Positions 23,260 through 33,960 of a stretch of 64,000 nucleotides of DNA are shown here, piece after piece. The translations under genes and the position numbers were made by a program. The notes beneath the pieces were generated by a model. The model was not told where the DNA came from, ran no database searches, and saw only the letters and a program-made list of their open reading frames with translations. How positions within the stretch are numbered: the stretch's first letter is position 1; the number at the start of each line of letters is the position of its first letter. The stretch lies in NCBI GenBank assembly GCA_000827265.1, contig KN834792.1:427825-491824 (forward strand), written 5' to 3'. Origin of the DNA: Collybiopsis luxurians FD-317 M1 (Eukaryota; Basidiomycota; Agaricomycetes; Agaricales; Omphalotaceae).

Positions 23260-23960
23260 CATGGGGTAAGCCATAATCATGGAGGAATCCATCTGCGAGT
23301 TCATCGCTGCAGACTGTGTGATGACAGAAGTTGTCAGCGACTTGTCAGACCTCTCTGTCAATCAAATATGTTTTGATTGACAGAACTCAAATGTGTTAAG
23401 CTAATTATGTGACTACCTTTCTATTTCTGGATACCTTCTCGTATGGAACGAGACAAACGGGATGCCAGAGAATCACAGGAATTAAAGGCCCAAAGAGGCC
23501 GGGGGGGAGATGAAAGAAATCCAAAGCAGAGTGTGTCCTTTCAGTGCACCTACTTTGTATATAAAGCTCGAGACTGTAAGCAAGAAGCTGGCTGATCAGA
23601 CTCTTGGATGCGTTAACAACGCATTTTGACAGTCGATATGTGACAGGAGGCTGGAGCTGTCGTTCACCAGGGGATGTAGCTATCATTACGCAGTGGTACT
23701 GTTTGTCCGACATTCAAACGAGGGAGCGAATAAAACATTGGTCCTTTGCCATTATCGATAATGCACATGGGAGAAGCCGAAATATGCGTAACACCGGCAG
23801 GTATGACGCGAATATACTGCTACCTCTCAACTGACACTGTGGTTTACCTGTAGACCCCCAACGCATTCGAAAATTACATACAGCAAGATGAGTAGATAGA
23901 ATATTGAAACAAAAAAAAGATACATAAAATCCTCTTGAATAAATCTAGCAATCATTTGAA
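23260..23960. other. Spacer, no supported gene
   Basis: A 102-codon - strand frame (23405-23713) and a 76-codon + strand frame overlap each other and carry no motif. A short duplication TTTTGATTGACAGA / TCAATCAAAATATG-type palindrome occurs near 23359-23383. Confidence 0.45.
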
Positions 23961-23969
23961 GCAGAATAT

Positions 23970-24270
23970 TTGACATTCCTGCAAATACTGCATATCATTC
24001 ATTCGTTTGCTTTGTATGATTGTCCGAGTACATCAATTTTAGGAAGTCCACAGGGAAATCACTGTATGTCAGTCGGCACTCAGAGAGGTCAGAGCGACTG
24101 CGCCTCGATGTCGGACACAAATCCGCAGTATATACGTACTTCCAGTTCCGGTCCTCTTCCATATCTCGGTTTCTAGCGCCTCAAACAACTATGGCGCAAG
24201 CAAGATTACTCTCTTCAGTCCATTATCCTTACCTCAGGTTAGAGCTGAACCATTGTATCTCATGTCGAAT
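23970..24270 (+). repeat. Dispersed segment Y, copy 2
   Basis: Partner of 21820-22185 (see there), shortened internally. Ends with ACCTCAGGTTAGAGCTGA and continues into the inverted-repeat block of copy D, showing that the duplication unit extends past the block. Confidence 0.6.
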
Positions 24271-24284
24271 TGAGCGAGTGACTG

Positions 24285-24370
24285 CTGCGTAGCGCGTGAC
24301 ACTTCGGGCCGAGCTTCCGAAGACGCGTCCACGATGCATGCTGAACAATTCTTACGCGTCTTTCGCTAGC
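24285..24370 (-). repeat. Conserved inverted-repeat block of copy D
   Basis: Perfect 9-bp arms AAGACGCGT (24320-24328) and ACGCGTCTT (24354-24362), with an extra ATGCAT-containing insert in the loop shared with copy C. Preceded by GCGTAGCGCGTGACACTTCGG. About 360 bp downstream of the copy D stop. Confidence 0.7.
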
Positions 24371-24717
24371 TGAATCTTCGATATACTGTTATCACAATAG
24401 GGACACAATTTAAAGGAAGACAGTCAGTTTCTGAGATAGAGCAAGCGTAATACATACACAAAATTCAGCCAATGTGCCAAACACAAAATCGAAAGCATAA
24501 GTAGTAAAAGCAGAGCAGGTAAACACGAGCCATGAAAGCTATAGAACAGGGATAGCAGCGAACAAATTGTTCTAAATATATATTTATACATTATAGTCAA
24601 GGGTTCACGTTGACAAGAGCCGTGGGGTGGGGAAGATTAGGAGAAAAATCTAGCAGTAAAGATGCAATAAAATCAATGACTGGCACGCTGCGCAAAGAAT
24701 AAAACTTACAACTATAG

Positions 24718-25415
24718 CTAGTAATCACGTCCCCTTCTACAAATCTCGAGCACTCCCTCGAAAAAGTCAATGATCCCTAGGATCAGAGACCAAACCGAGA
24801 ATATAAATGATGCGATCTTGTACAGCTGTAAGAAGTAACCCCAATATTGGAATTCCTGAGGTATGCCAAAAATCAAAAGGCACTTTCCAAGCCCAATAAT
24901 GAGAAAGAGGGTCATGGATGCTATGCTTAATATTATGGCAGTGGTTATTATCAATACAACAGAGGAATTCATGAAGTTGTTGGCCGATGTCAGTATACAA
25001 TTGTCAATGATGACTAGATTCAACAAAACATGAGAGGTATGTACAGGATCTAGTGACAAATGAGCTCACTGTAGAACAGATGAAGAAATGCCAGCCATGC
25101 ATGCCCAAATGCAATCAGCACAAGAAAATCATTTAAAGTCTCTGTCGTTGTATGCTGTGGTGTGGACTCCGAAGCATGTTCGGATGGAGCCAGCAAACCC
25201 AAAGATGAATTGGATATTGGGGTGCCAATACATTGACAGAGTTGAAGGAGGGAAATCCGTACAGACAGGGGAAGCCAAAGTATAAGGAAGCCGTTAATGA
25301 TCAATTCTCCGAGGGCTTGATATTCTCCGATGTGATGTCTGCCTATGTGAAGTAGTAGAGAAATAAGTTGTAGGACTGCTAGCAGAAGGACATAGTAGTG
25401 CTGTCGAGAGATCAT
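24718..25415 (-). CDS. Five-TM membrane protein family, copy D (intact)
   Basis: Start MISRQHYYVLLLAVLQ is chosen by comparison with copies F and G; the frame is also open upstream to 25511. Family features kept: IGRHHIGEYQALG, LWLPLSVRISLLQL, VLIAFGHAWLAFLHLFY, LFLIIGLGKCLLIFGI, FQYWGYFLQLYKI, IIDFFEG, and C-terminus EICRRGRDY. Exon 1 ends TTCTACA before the GTGAGC donor; exon 2 begins at VIIDN/IIIDN near 25010. Upstream is TTTAAAAGATCC (25468-25479), then an inverted repeat enclosing a 48-bp minisatellite. Function unknown. Confidence 0.8.
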
Positions 25416-25510
25416 GACAGATTGTAGTATTTCGAAGAGAAGACTGGGATGTATAGTAGCAAGCCAGGATCTTTTAAACCTTTGACACCCGGCGTAATCA
25501 TTCTCAATCA

Positions 25511-26160
25511 TACAATTGGTGTACCGGGTTCCGGGAGCATTAAGGATTGGAAATTTAATATTGCCTCTATCATCGTGTCCCTTGAAGGCAAGGATGTTTG
25601 AACTTTAATATTGCCCATCATTGGGTCCTTTGGAAGCAATGATGTTTGAACTTTAATATTGCCCAACATCAGGTCCTTTGGAGGCAACGATGTTTGAACT
25701 TTAATAAAGTTGCCCAACATCAGGTCCTTTGGAGGCAATGAGGTTTAAACTTGAATATTGCCCATCATTGTGTCCTTTGGAGGCAGCGATGTTTGAACTT
25801 TGATATTGCCCATCATTGTGTCTTTTGAAGGCAGCGATGTTTGAACTTTAATATTGCCCATCATCGTCCTTTGGAGGCAGCGATGTTTGAACTTTAATAT
25901 TGCCCATCATCGTCCTTTGGAGGCAGCGATGTTTGAACTTTAATATTGCCCATCATTGTGTCCTTTGGAGGATTTGGAGGCAGTGATGTTTGAACTTTAA
26001 TATTGCCCATCATCGTGTCCTTTGGAGGCAACGATGTTTGAACTTTGATATTGCCCCCGTCATCGTCCTACATGCGAAAATCAATGGGCCGAAAGGGCGG
26101 ACGTGCATTTTATATATTGCATCCATCATCATCATCCCGGGAACCCGGACACCAATTGTA
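25511..26160. repeat. Inverted repeats enclosing a minisatellite
   Basis: Arms at 25511-25535 and 26136-26160 are inverted near-copies around ACAATTGGTGT-CCGGGTTCC-GGG. Related arms occur upstream of copy F (31583-31610; 31880-31910) and copy G (36450-36478). This suggests an ancestral element with terminal inverted repeats at this position of the duplication unit. No transposase is visible. Confidence 0.6.
25541..26069. repeat. 48-bp minisatellite, about 11 copies
   Basis: Unit begins GTTTGAACTTTAATATTGCC and continues CATCATCGTGTCCTTTGGAG and GCAGCGAT. Copies start near 25594, 25642, 25690, 25741, 25789, 25837, 25883, 25929, 25986 and 26034, with degenerate units before. Most are 46-51 bp; one has a 9-bp internal duplication. 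A unit length of 48 keeps a minus-strand frame open for several units, but I regard that as incidental. Confidence 0.9.
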
Positions 26161-26705
26161 CAACAGTCAAACTTTACACCTTCGAATATGTAAAGCTAAC
26201 TGTCTCTCTTATTTCTATCAGTATAGATACGACTGGACCGGAAAGGAGGGAGCCGCTGAAAGAGCTTTAAGGCACAGTGCATATTTCTCAGTACAGCGTG
26301 CCTATATGTTATCAATACAGCTACGTACACTTACTAATCACCAGAGTTACGGCGAAGGCTTTCTGCTCTAATGATCTGGACCGGGAAGAGCAATCTGTAG
26401 GCTAGTTGTGTGATGCATCAAGAACTTGCTAGGCCTTTAAGAAACGAGATGCGACAGGAGGACGGACGTGGAAGTACTGCGGACTTCGTGTTCGGCATTG
26501 AAGCGAACAACATATTGACGCCTATAAGATTCTTCTTAGTTAAACTGCATCGACGCAAAGCTGTTGATACCTCTCACGAAGTGCCAGTCGGCACTGGCTT
26601 CTCGCGGAATGGTGCATTCGAAAGATCATACAAATCACTGAAATGGAATATATGCAGTAAAATGAGTATTCAGGATATTGCAAAAAATTAACATGAAGAA
26701 GGTCA
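26161..26705. repeat. Duplicated link between membrane gene unit and ACAD, copy 1
   Basis: Corresponds to 31910-32476 and 37084-37359. Shared landmarks: GGAAAGGAGGGAGCCGCTGAAAG-type segment, TTACTAATCACC, TGCGACAGGAGGACGG, ACTGCGGACTTC, AACATATTGACGCCTATAAG, GTGCCAGTCGGCACTGG (partly self-complementary GTGCCAG...GGCACTGG) and CATACAAATCACTGA. No coding frame is kept. Confidence 0.7.
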
Positions 26706-28200
26706 TCAAGGCGTATACTCCTTTTCAATGAACTTGGCAATCGTCTGCAGCTGGATATCCGATGTTCCCTCATAAATCGCTCCCTAAAAAAGAATCAAAA
26801 ATCAATTCAGCATGCACCCCGTCAAAGCAAGAAACAACCCTCCACTCACAGTCTTCGAATCACTCCAGAACTTCTCCACCCCCGTCTCTCTCGTAAACCC
26901 AAGTAAACCCAAGAAGCCCCATCTACTCAATCGCACTCCCACTAACCTCCCGCGCAACCTGCGAAGCCCACCATTTCGCCATCGCCGCCTCCTTCACAAA
27001 ACTCGATCCGGCCTCCTTCCGCCTCGTGGTATTATATGTTAATAGCTTGGCAGTTTCGATTCGCGTGGCGGCGCGAGCGAAATCAAAGGCCATGCCTTGG
27101 AAGGTACCGATAGGTTGGGAGAATTGATTGCGGGTGTAGGTGTATGGAACGGCAAGGTTGAAGGCACCCTGAGCGAGACCGAGCATTTAGATGGCGATAC
27201 CGATGCGGCCTGTAAAAGGGATGAGATGAGAGAAACTTAGGATTTGCCGAATGCGGTACCTTCGTTTAGAATTTCAATGGCAATCTGGAATTCGAGTAAG
27301 TATCCATGATCATGGCGTATTTGTTAAATATCTTGCCTTGTAACCTTTACCCTCACCACCGATGATGTTTTCCGCAGGAATCTGCGAAGGGGTAAGGAAC
27401 GTCATAAGTTGTAAAGACAAATTCCTTACCTTGAGATCATCAAAGGTTTAGTGTACACGTAAAAATGCCCTGATGCCCAACTTTTGTTCCTTCTTCGTAG
27501 TTCCAATGCTCATATTCTTCGTGGCGAAAAAGCATATTATTCCTTTATAGTCTTTTGAAGGACCGATCTGGAGGAGGGTAAGCTCACTCGTGACGCGGAT
27601 CAGATTACTTGCGTGGGCGAAAATCCAAAAGATATTGGCTTCATACGAGATTGTGATCCGCATCTGCAAAACATAATCATCTCCGACGTTCCGTGCCTTG
27701 GTTTGTAGGGCAAATGCGTCAGAACCGGATGCTGGTTCTGATAAACAGAAAGAGCCGAGCTACAGCTTGTTTCAGTAACGAGCATGGAAAGAGCCTATAT
27801 CCATACATGTTCCGTAGCCAGCGAAGGAAGCCATTTCTCTTTTTGCTCTTCAGTCGCGTACGTTCTCATCACTATGTTGACTAATGTACTATGTACGTCG
27901 CACAGAACAAAGACGAAGGGGTTGATCTTTGCAAGCTCTTCGATAGCAATGATGGCAGAGGTGAATGATGACTCTGATGACTCCGAACCTTCGTGAGAAG
28001 CAGAGGTTTCAATACCCATTCACTGATTCAGAATAAGGGTGAGCTTAACCGTAAAACAAGGGAGGTCAGCACATACGCGTTGCTCAAAGAGCCCTTTAAA
28101 AATCTCCGGATCCCGTTACTCCTCTCCATCCATTTCCCTGGCTATAGCGCTACCAAACCGCTGCGCTGCGCTGTGCGAGGCGCTTTTGAGCGGGCGAAAT
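26706..28200 (-). pseudogene. Acyl-CoA dehydrogenase pseudogene 1
   Basis: Partial duplicate of the ACAD gene at 37360-39098. The C-terminus and the core ([19 protein letters not shown]) survive. A TAA stop replaces the codon before MLGLAQG near 27187, four residues are lost in the VLQMRITISYE stretch ([14 protein letters not shown] in the intact gene), and the FANDVIKPK region is deleted and out of frame near 28130-28165. The first two exons, including the presumed mitochondrial targeting peptide, are missing. The same [15 protein letters not shown] deletion is found in pseudogene 2. Confidence 0.88.
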
Positions 28201-28539
28201 GCTGGATTTTGCGAAAGGGTACCATCGATGATAGGGTATTCAGCCTGGACACAGGGCATAAGAGGAACCGACCTGGGATGTTCGGCGGCACGTCTGTTGG
28301 CAAGAGATGTGTGCTTTTCTTAGCATTGCATCCGTTCGGTCCGAAAAGAGTTTGGGCAAATTATGTAATCGGCCTAATTCTTGTCGTCGTCGTCACTCAT
28401 TGCTAGTTTATCGACTTTCCTCTGCTTCCCAGTAATACTACTTTATACTGGCTAGCAGAATGCTACTAGACACTCATTTCAATCTGGTTATTCCTCGATG
28501 GTGGACTGTGCATTCAACAATTTTACAACTCTAGGTGTT

Positions 28540-28980
28540 CAAGCTTCAAGATATCAGCTCCCGTATCTTCTCAGCGGACCCTTAGCTTGATCCTAAGCTT
28601 TCAGTGGACGACTGGGACAATACATGCGAGCACATCATCATGTCGACTAATCTTTCTGGAATTTCTTATACTTCAAAATGTTGACATTGTTTCGAATGTG
28701 CCGAAAGGGATTCTCTTCCAGGAAGACTAGATATGGCTAATGCATCTGAATGCTGTACTACTAGTGTGTCGCTATATCTCTGAAATTTCGGCTCGATACT
28801 GATCTCTTGACAATTTGGCCTCAAAAAAGCTACCACATTTGCTCTTAGGCTAGGCCCATGCCATTCCTCCTTCCCTCCCACTAAAGATCCTTGTCGGCAA
28901 ATACTTTCTCGATGGTCCTGTTGCTATACAGTTCTGGAATATAATATATCTTACACAAATCAGCGAGTCTGAGGTCTAGT
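28540..28980 (+). repeat. Dispersed segment X, copy 2
   Basis: See 20870-21250. Here it lies between ACAD pseudogene 1 and the block of copy E. Frames are broken by several stops. The remaining stretch 28200-28540 is unassigned spacer. Confidence 0.45.
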
Positions 28981-28989
28981 GAGGATTTG

Positions 28990-29065
28990 TTGCATAGCAC
29001 GTGACACTCCGGGCCAAAAACCTGAAGATGCGCGTCCTGAACAAACCGACGCATCATTCTCTAGT
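28990..29065 (-). repeat. Conserved inverted-repeat block of copy E
   Basis: Shifted and shorter stem: GATGCG (29027-29032) and CGCATC (29050-29055), flanked by GCATAGCACGTGACACTCCGGGCC. The changes relative to the consensus are on both arms. About 330 bp downstream of the copy E stop. Confidence 0.55.
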
Positions 29066-29389
29066 TGGACTTCTGGTGTACAACCAACAAATCAGGCATG
29101 CAACTAAGGGCAGGAAGACACCTGTTGAGAAAGTACACAAAGTGAATACAAATCCTGTACAACATTGAGAGCATAAAAACAAGGCAGGTAAAAGCCATGA
29201 AACAGAGATAATGGCTACTAAGGTGTCACAAAGATGTACATGTAATTGTAGCTAAGAGTTCATGTTGAAAGGAGCCGCAAGGTGACTAAGATTGGGAGAG
29301 AAAATCTAGTTGTAAAGATGCAATCAAGTCAATGACCACTGCAAAGAAAAAACATGCAAACAATGACCTTGGTTTACAAGCACAGCAAA

Positions 29390-30230
29390 TCACTCTATCC
29401 TTCTTCTACATGTCTCAAACCCTCCCTCAAAAAAGTCAATGACCCACAGGATCAAGCTCCACACTGAGAATATTAATGATGCAATTTTGTACACCTGTAA
29501 GAAGTAACCCCAATATTCAAAATCCTGCAGTATGCCAAAAATCAAAAGGCATTTTCCAAACCTGAAGATGAGGAAGAGGGTCATGGAAGTTAATACTAGG
29601 ATCATAGCAGTGAATGTCATCAATATGACAGAGGGGTTTGCGCTGAGGTTCAATGTTACTATGTAATTGCCGAAAATGACTAGACTCAACAAATGTGACA
29701 ATTGTGGACCAGATTCAACAGCGGATAAACTCACCGTAATGCAAATGGAAAAAGGCAAGCCATGTGTGTCCGAAAGAGATCAGCACAAGAGATTTGTTCA
29801 GAGTCTCTGTTGCTGTGTCATGATGCTGTAGTATGGACTCAGAAGACTGCTTGGATGGAGGCAGCAAAGCCAAAGATGCATTGGATATGAGGATGCCAAT
29901 ACATTGACAGAGCTGAAGAAAGGAGATCCATACAGACACAGTAAGCCAAAGTATGAGGGAGCCGTCAATGACCAAACCTCCGAGGGCTTGAAAATCCCCG
30001 ATGTGATGTCTGCCTATGTGAAGTAGTAGACATATAAGCTGCAAGATTGCTAGAAGAAATATATAGTAGGGTTGTTGAGAGACTATAACAGAATGAAGTT
30101 TTTTGAAAAGACAATTACTAGGGTGCACAGTAGTAGGCCAGGATGATTTCAAGAAATGATGTCTAATAACATCTTCTGCAATCATTACATCATATAGAGT
30201 GTTCACATGAGTATCTGTATCATTTATCAT
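29390..30230 (-). CDS. Five-TM membrane protein family, copy E (usual start lost)
   Basis: Exon 1 and exon 2 are open, and the family splice site is kept (HLHYG, donor GTGAGT near 29735; acceptor before VIFGNY near 29683). The ATG used by the other copies (VMISRQ) is ATA here (VIVSQQPYYIFLLAILQ). In-frame upstream ATGs at 30230 and near 30185 could start a longer protein with an N-terminal extension of roughly 35-50 residues. Core motifs kept: IGRHHIGDFQALGG, SFGHTWLAFFHLHYG, LFLIFRFGKCLLIFGI, EYWGYFLQVYKI, VIDFFEGGFETCRRRIE. GFGKCLL has become RFGKCLL. Possibly functional with altered N-terminus, or early decay. Confidence 0.6.
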
Positions 30231-30429
30231 TGTCAGGGGCCATCATTAGGATATTTTGATTTTTTTCTTTCTTTCCTGGTTTGAGTGGTCAACTGATTCT
30301 GCTCTCTTTTCTCTTTCATTCTTCCTATTCAGCCAGTTTCTGGCATGTTCTGCATGCAAAGAATTTCTCAACAATCTTATTTTGTTCAGTCTTTATTGAG
30401 CATCTATCACAACTATTTGTGCAGCGAGT

Positions 30430-30510
30430 GACTGTTGCATGGCATGTGACACTTTGGGCTGAAATTCCGAAGACATGTCCAGAACAAAATTTATGTGTCT
30501 TTCTCTGGCT
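30430..30510 (-). repeat. Conserved inverted-repeat block of copy F
   Basis: Arms AAGACATGT (30470-30478) and ATGTGTCTT (30493-30501) pair with two wobbles. Both arms have lost the CpG-rich ACGCGT core in parallel. About 360 bp downstream of the copy F stop. Confidence 0.6.
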
Positions 30511-30863
30511 GAGTTTTTAATGTTCTGCTGAACGAAAGGGGGCACAGTTAATGGAAATTCAGACAATTTTTTACAGCAGGAAGATGCGCAAAACAAATAT
30601 TTAAGATGCATTCAATGTACTGCCAAAAGTAGAGTCGATAGCATGAAACCAAGCAGGTAAAGCTATGAGAAAGAGAAGGTTGCTACAATGATATTGTAAG
30701 TGTATACATATAAATCTCAGCCAAAAGTTAGATTGGGAGTAGCTTTCAGGTAGCTAATTTCGGGAAAAAAATCTATTGAGCAGTGAAGATGCAATATGGC
30801 CAATGACCACCATAGTACCAAAAAACCACTCATACCACAACCTCAACCTAAAGAGATATTAAA

Positions 30864-31525
30864 TCACTGTCTCCTCCAGTAAATCTCAACATGTTTTTGA
30901 AACAGGTCAATGATCCACAGGATTAAATACCATACCGAGAAAATGAACAATGCAATCTTGTGCAGCTGTAAGAAGTAACCCCAATATTGGAAATCCTGCG
31001 GTATGCCAAAAATCAAGAGGCACTTTCCAAAACCGATGATGAGGAAGAGGGTCATGGATGTTATCAATATAACAGAGGGGTTTGCATTGCTGGCCGATGT
31101 CACTATATAATTGTCAATAATGACTGAACTCAACAAAACATGAGAGTTGTGTATGGGATCCAATGCTGAATGAGCTCACCATAAAACAGTTGATAAAATG
31201 CCAGCCATGTGTGCCCGAAAGCTACCAGCACAAGAAAATCATTCAAAGTCTCTGCCGCTGTATGCTGCGATATAGACTCAGAAGCTTGTTCGGATGGAGG
31301 CAGTGAAGTCATAGATGAACTGGATATTGGGGCACCAATACATCGACAGAGTTGACGGAGGGATATCCATACAGACAGGGGGAGCCAAAGTATGAGGAAG
31401 CTGTCAACGATCAAGTCTCCGAGGGCTTGATATTCTCCAATGTAATGTCTGGCTTTGTGAAGTAATAGGGAAATAAGCTGCTGGAATGCTAGAAGAGAGA
31501 TATAGTGGTATTGTCGAGAGATCAT
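30864..31525 (-). CDS. Five-TM membrane protein family, copy F (intact)
   Basis: Nearly identical to copy G, so a recent duplicate. Start MISRQYHYISLLAFQQ; IGEYQALGDLIVDSFLILWL; VLVAFGHTWLAFYQLFY; intron with GTGAGC donor near 31180; exon 2 VIIDNYIVTSASNANPS, LFLIIGFGKCLLIFGI, FQYWGYFLQLHKI, IIDLFQKHVEIYWRRQ. About 200 residues. The second-helix approach and loop SMTSLPPSEQASESIS are shared with G. TTTAAAAGATCC lies at about 31566-31578. Function unknown. Confidence 0.8.
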
Positions 31526-31582
31526 GACAGATCGTTGTAAAGACCGGGATGCATTGGTACCAGGATAGGATCTTTTAAGCCT

Positions 31583-31910
31583 GCGCACTGGCAATCGGTG
31601 ACCGGGGCCCGCAGGATCCAAATATATTGGACAATCGAGGAGACTCAACATCTTTTAGCCGGTCTTTCTCATATCCTTCCCTTTCAGTGATCCACTTTAC
31701 AGTTGCTGAGTGAGTGAGTCTCCTCAATTGTCCAATATATTTGGATCCTGCGGACCCCGGTCACCGATTGCCAGTGCGCCACAACTCCTCGATTGTCCAA
31801 TATATTTGGATCCTGCGGACCCGGTCACCGATTGCCAGTGCGCCACAACTCCTCGATTGTCCAATATATTTGGATCCTGCGGACCCCGGTCACCAATTGC
31901 CAGTGCGCCA
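31583..31910. repeat. 64-bp repeat: one inverted plus three direct copies
   Basis: Unit contains CCAATATATTTGGATCCTGC then GGACCCCGGTCACCGATTGC and CAGTGCGCC. The copy at 31583-31646 is inverted; direct copies lie at about 31717-31780, 31786-31844 and 31850-31909. The outer inverted pair forms a potential hairpin with a spacer of about 70 bp. This occupies the same place in the duplication unit as the 48-bp minisatellite of copy D. Confidence 0.88.
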
Positions 31911-32476
31911 AACTTTACAGCACCCATTACACCGCTCATTACTGCCTTTCTGTTTCTATCACAGACAATAAGACCGGCAAGGAGGGAGACAGTGAAAGGG
32001 CTTTACGGAACAGTGCGGACTCTCAGTACGCCAATATACAGACTTGCACTTATATTTTACTAATACATCTGCATACAGCCACTATTTGCCACAGTTATGC
32101 GGAGGGTTTTCCGCTCTAGGCAACCTGAGGTGAGGGTGGTGATGTTTTGGACAAGGGACAACAATCACATAATTAGTAGTTTGATGCATTGAAAACTTAT
32201 AAGTTAAGCGAGAGAAAGCCATGCGACAGGTGGACGGATATGGTACTGCGGACTTCCTGTCCGGCATGGAGGCGAACAATATATAGACGCCTGTAAGTCT
32301 TCTTTGGTAAACTGTATCAACACAAAGCTGTTGATACCTCTCACAAAGTGCCAGTCGGCACTGGTTTTCTCGCGGGATAGCGTATTCGAAAGATCATACA
32401 AATCACTGAGATGGATTATATGCAGAAAATTGAGTATTCACGATATTGCAAAAAATAATTGACATGAAGAAAGTCG
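31911..32476. repeat. Duplicated link between membrane gene unit and ACAD, copy 2
   Basis: Partner of 26161-26705 and 37084-37359. Landmarks ACCGGCAAGGAGGGAGACAG, TACTGCGGACTTCCTGTCCG, GGAGGCGAACAATATATAG and GTGCCAGTCGGCACTGG are present. No coding frame. Confidence 0.7.
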
Positions 32477-33960
32477 TCAAGGCGTATACTCCTTTTGAAT
32501 GAACTTGGCAATCGTCTGAAGCTGAATATTTGACGTTCCCTCGTAAATCGCACCCTAATCAGAAACCAAAATCACATCAGTATGCGCACATTCATGGCAT
32601 CCCGCAAAGCAGAAGCAACCCCCCACTCACAATCTTTGAATCCCTCCAAAACTTCTCCACCCCCGTTTCTCTCGTAAATCCTAGGCCTCCCATCTACTCA
32701 ATCGCACTCCCACTAACCTCCTGCGCAACTTGCGAAGCCCACCATTTCGCCATCGCCGCCTCCTTCACAAAACTCAATCCGGCCTCCTTCCGTCTCGCGG
32801 CATTGTAAGTTAATAGCTTGGCGGTTTCAATTTGCGTGGCGGCGCGAGCGAAATCAAAGGCCATGCCTTGGAAGGTACCGATAGGTTGGGAGAATTGGTT
32901 TCGGGTGTAGGTGTATGGAACGGCGAGGTTGAAGGCACCCTGGGCGAGGCCGAGCATTTGGGCGGCGATACCGATGCGGCCTGTGAAAGGGGTGAGATAA
33001 CAGAAACTTAGGATTTGCAAAGTATGAGTACTTTCGTTTAGGATTTCGATGGCAATTTTGAGTTCGAATAAGCATTTATGATCATGACGCATTTGTTCCA
33101 TATCTAACCTTGTAACCTTGACCCTCACCACCGATGATGTTTTCTGCAGGAATCTGCGAAGGGATAAGGAACGTCATAAGTTGTGAAGACAAATTCCTTA
33201 CCTTGAGATCATCAAAGGTTTAGTGTACACGTAAAAATGCCCTGATGCCCAACTTTCGTTCCTTCTTCGTAATTTCAATGCACATATTCTTCGTGGCGAA
33301 AAAGCATGTTATTCCTTTATAATCTTTTGAAGGATCGATCTGGAGGAGGGTAAGCTCAGTCACGACGCAGGTCAGATTACTTACGTGGGCGAAAATCCAA
33401 AAGATACTGGCTTCATACGAATTTGTGATCCACATCTTTGTTCCATCCAGAACATAATCATTTCCGACCTTCTGAACCTTGGTTTAAAGGGCAAATGCGT
33501 CGGAACCGGATGCTGGTTCTGATAAACAGAAAGAACCGAGCTACAGCTTATTTCAGTAACGCACTTTCGAAGGAGCCTGTCACCGTACATGTTCCGTAGC
33601 CAGCGAAGGAAGCCATTTCGCCTGTTGCTCTTCAGTGGCGTATGTTCAGCACTGTGTTGACCGATGTATTGTGTATGTCTCACAGAACAAAGACGGAGGG
33701 GTCGATCTTTGCGAGCTCTTTGACAGCAATGATAGCAGAGGTGAATGATAATTCTGAACTTCCGTGAGAAGGAGAGGTCTCATTACCCATTCGCTGATTC
33801 AAAATAAGAGTGAGGTTAACCGCAGAACAAGGGAGGTCAGCACATACCCCTTGCTCGAAGAGCCCTTTAAAAATCTCCGGATCCGTTCACTCCTCTCCAT
33901 CCATTTCCCTGACTATAGCACTAACAAACCGCTGCGCTGTGCGAGGCGCTTTGAGCGAAC
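32477..33960 (-). pseudogene. Acyl-CoA dehydrogenase pseudogene 2
   Basis: Second partial duplicate of the ACAD gene. The C-terminal exons are in good condition ([22 protein letters not shown] region, [19 protein letters not shown] intact), so closer to the parent there than pseudogene 1. Stops: TAA in place of the Gln codon in the DAFALQTK region near 33484, and TGA in place of Cys in VLCDVHNT near 33681. The FANDVIKPK region carries the same deletion and frameshift as pseudogene 1 (near 33905-33925). The targeting-peptide exons are absent. Confidence 0.9.

Noticed and set aside
25508..25738. Minus-strand frame reading PPKDLMLGNIKVQTSL repeats in the 48-bp minisatellite
   Set aside because: Open only because the unit length is a multiple of three; broken by indels in later units and no promoter or splice context.
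25541..26069. CRISPR-like array (regular about 48-bp units)
   Set aside because: Units are contiguous without unique spacers, in a eukaryotic intron-rich genome; a minisatellite.
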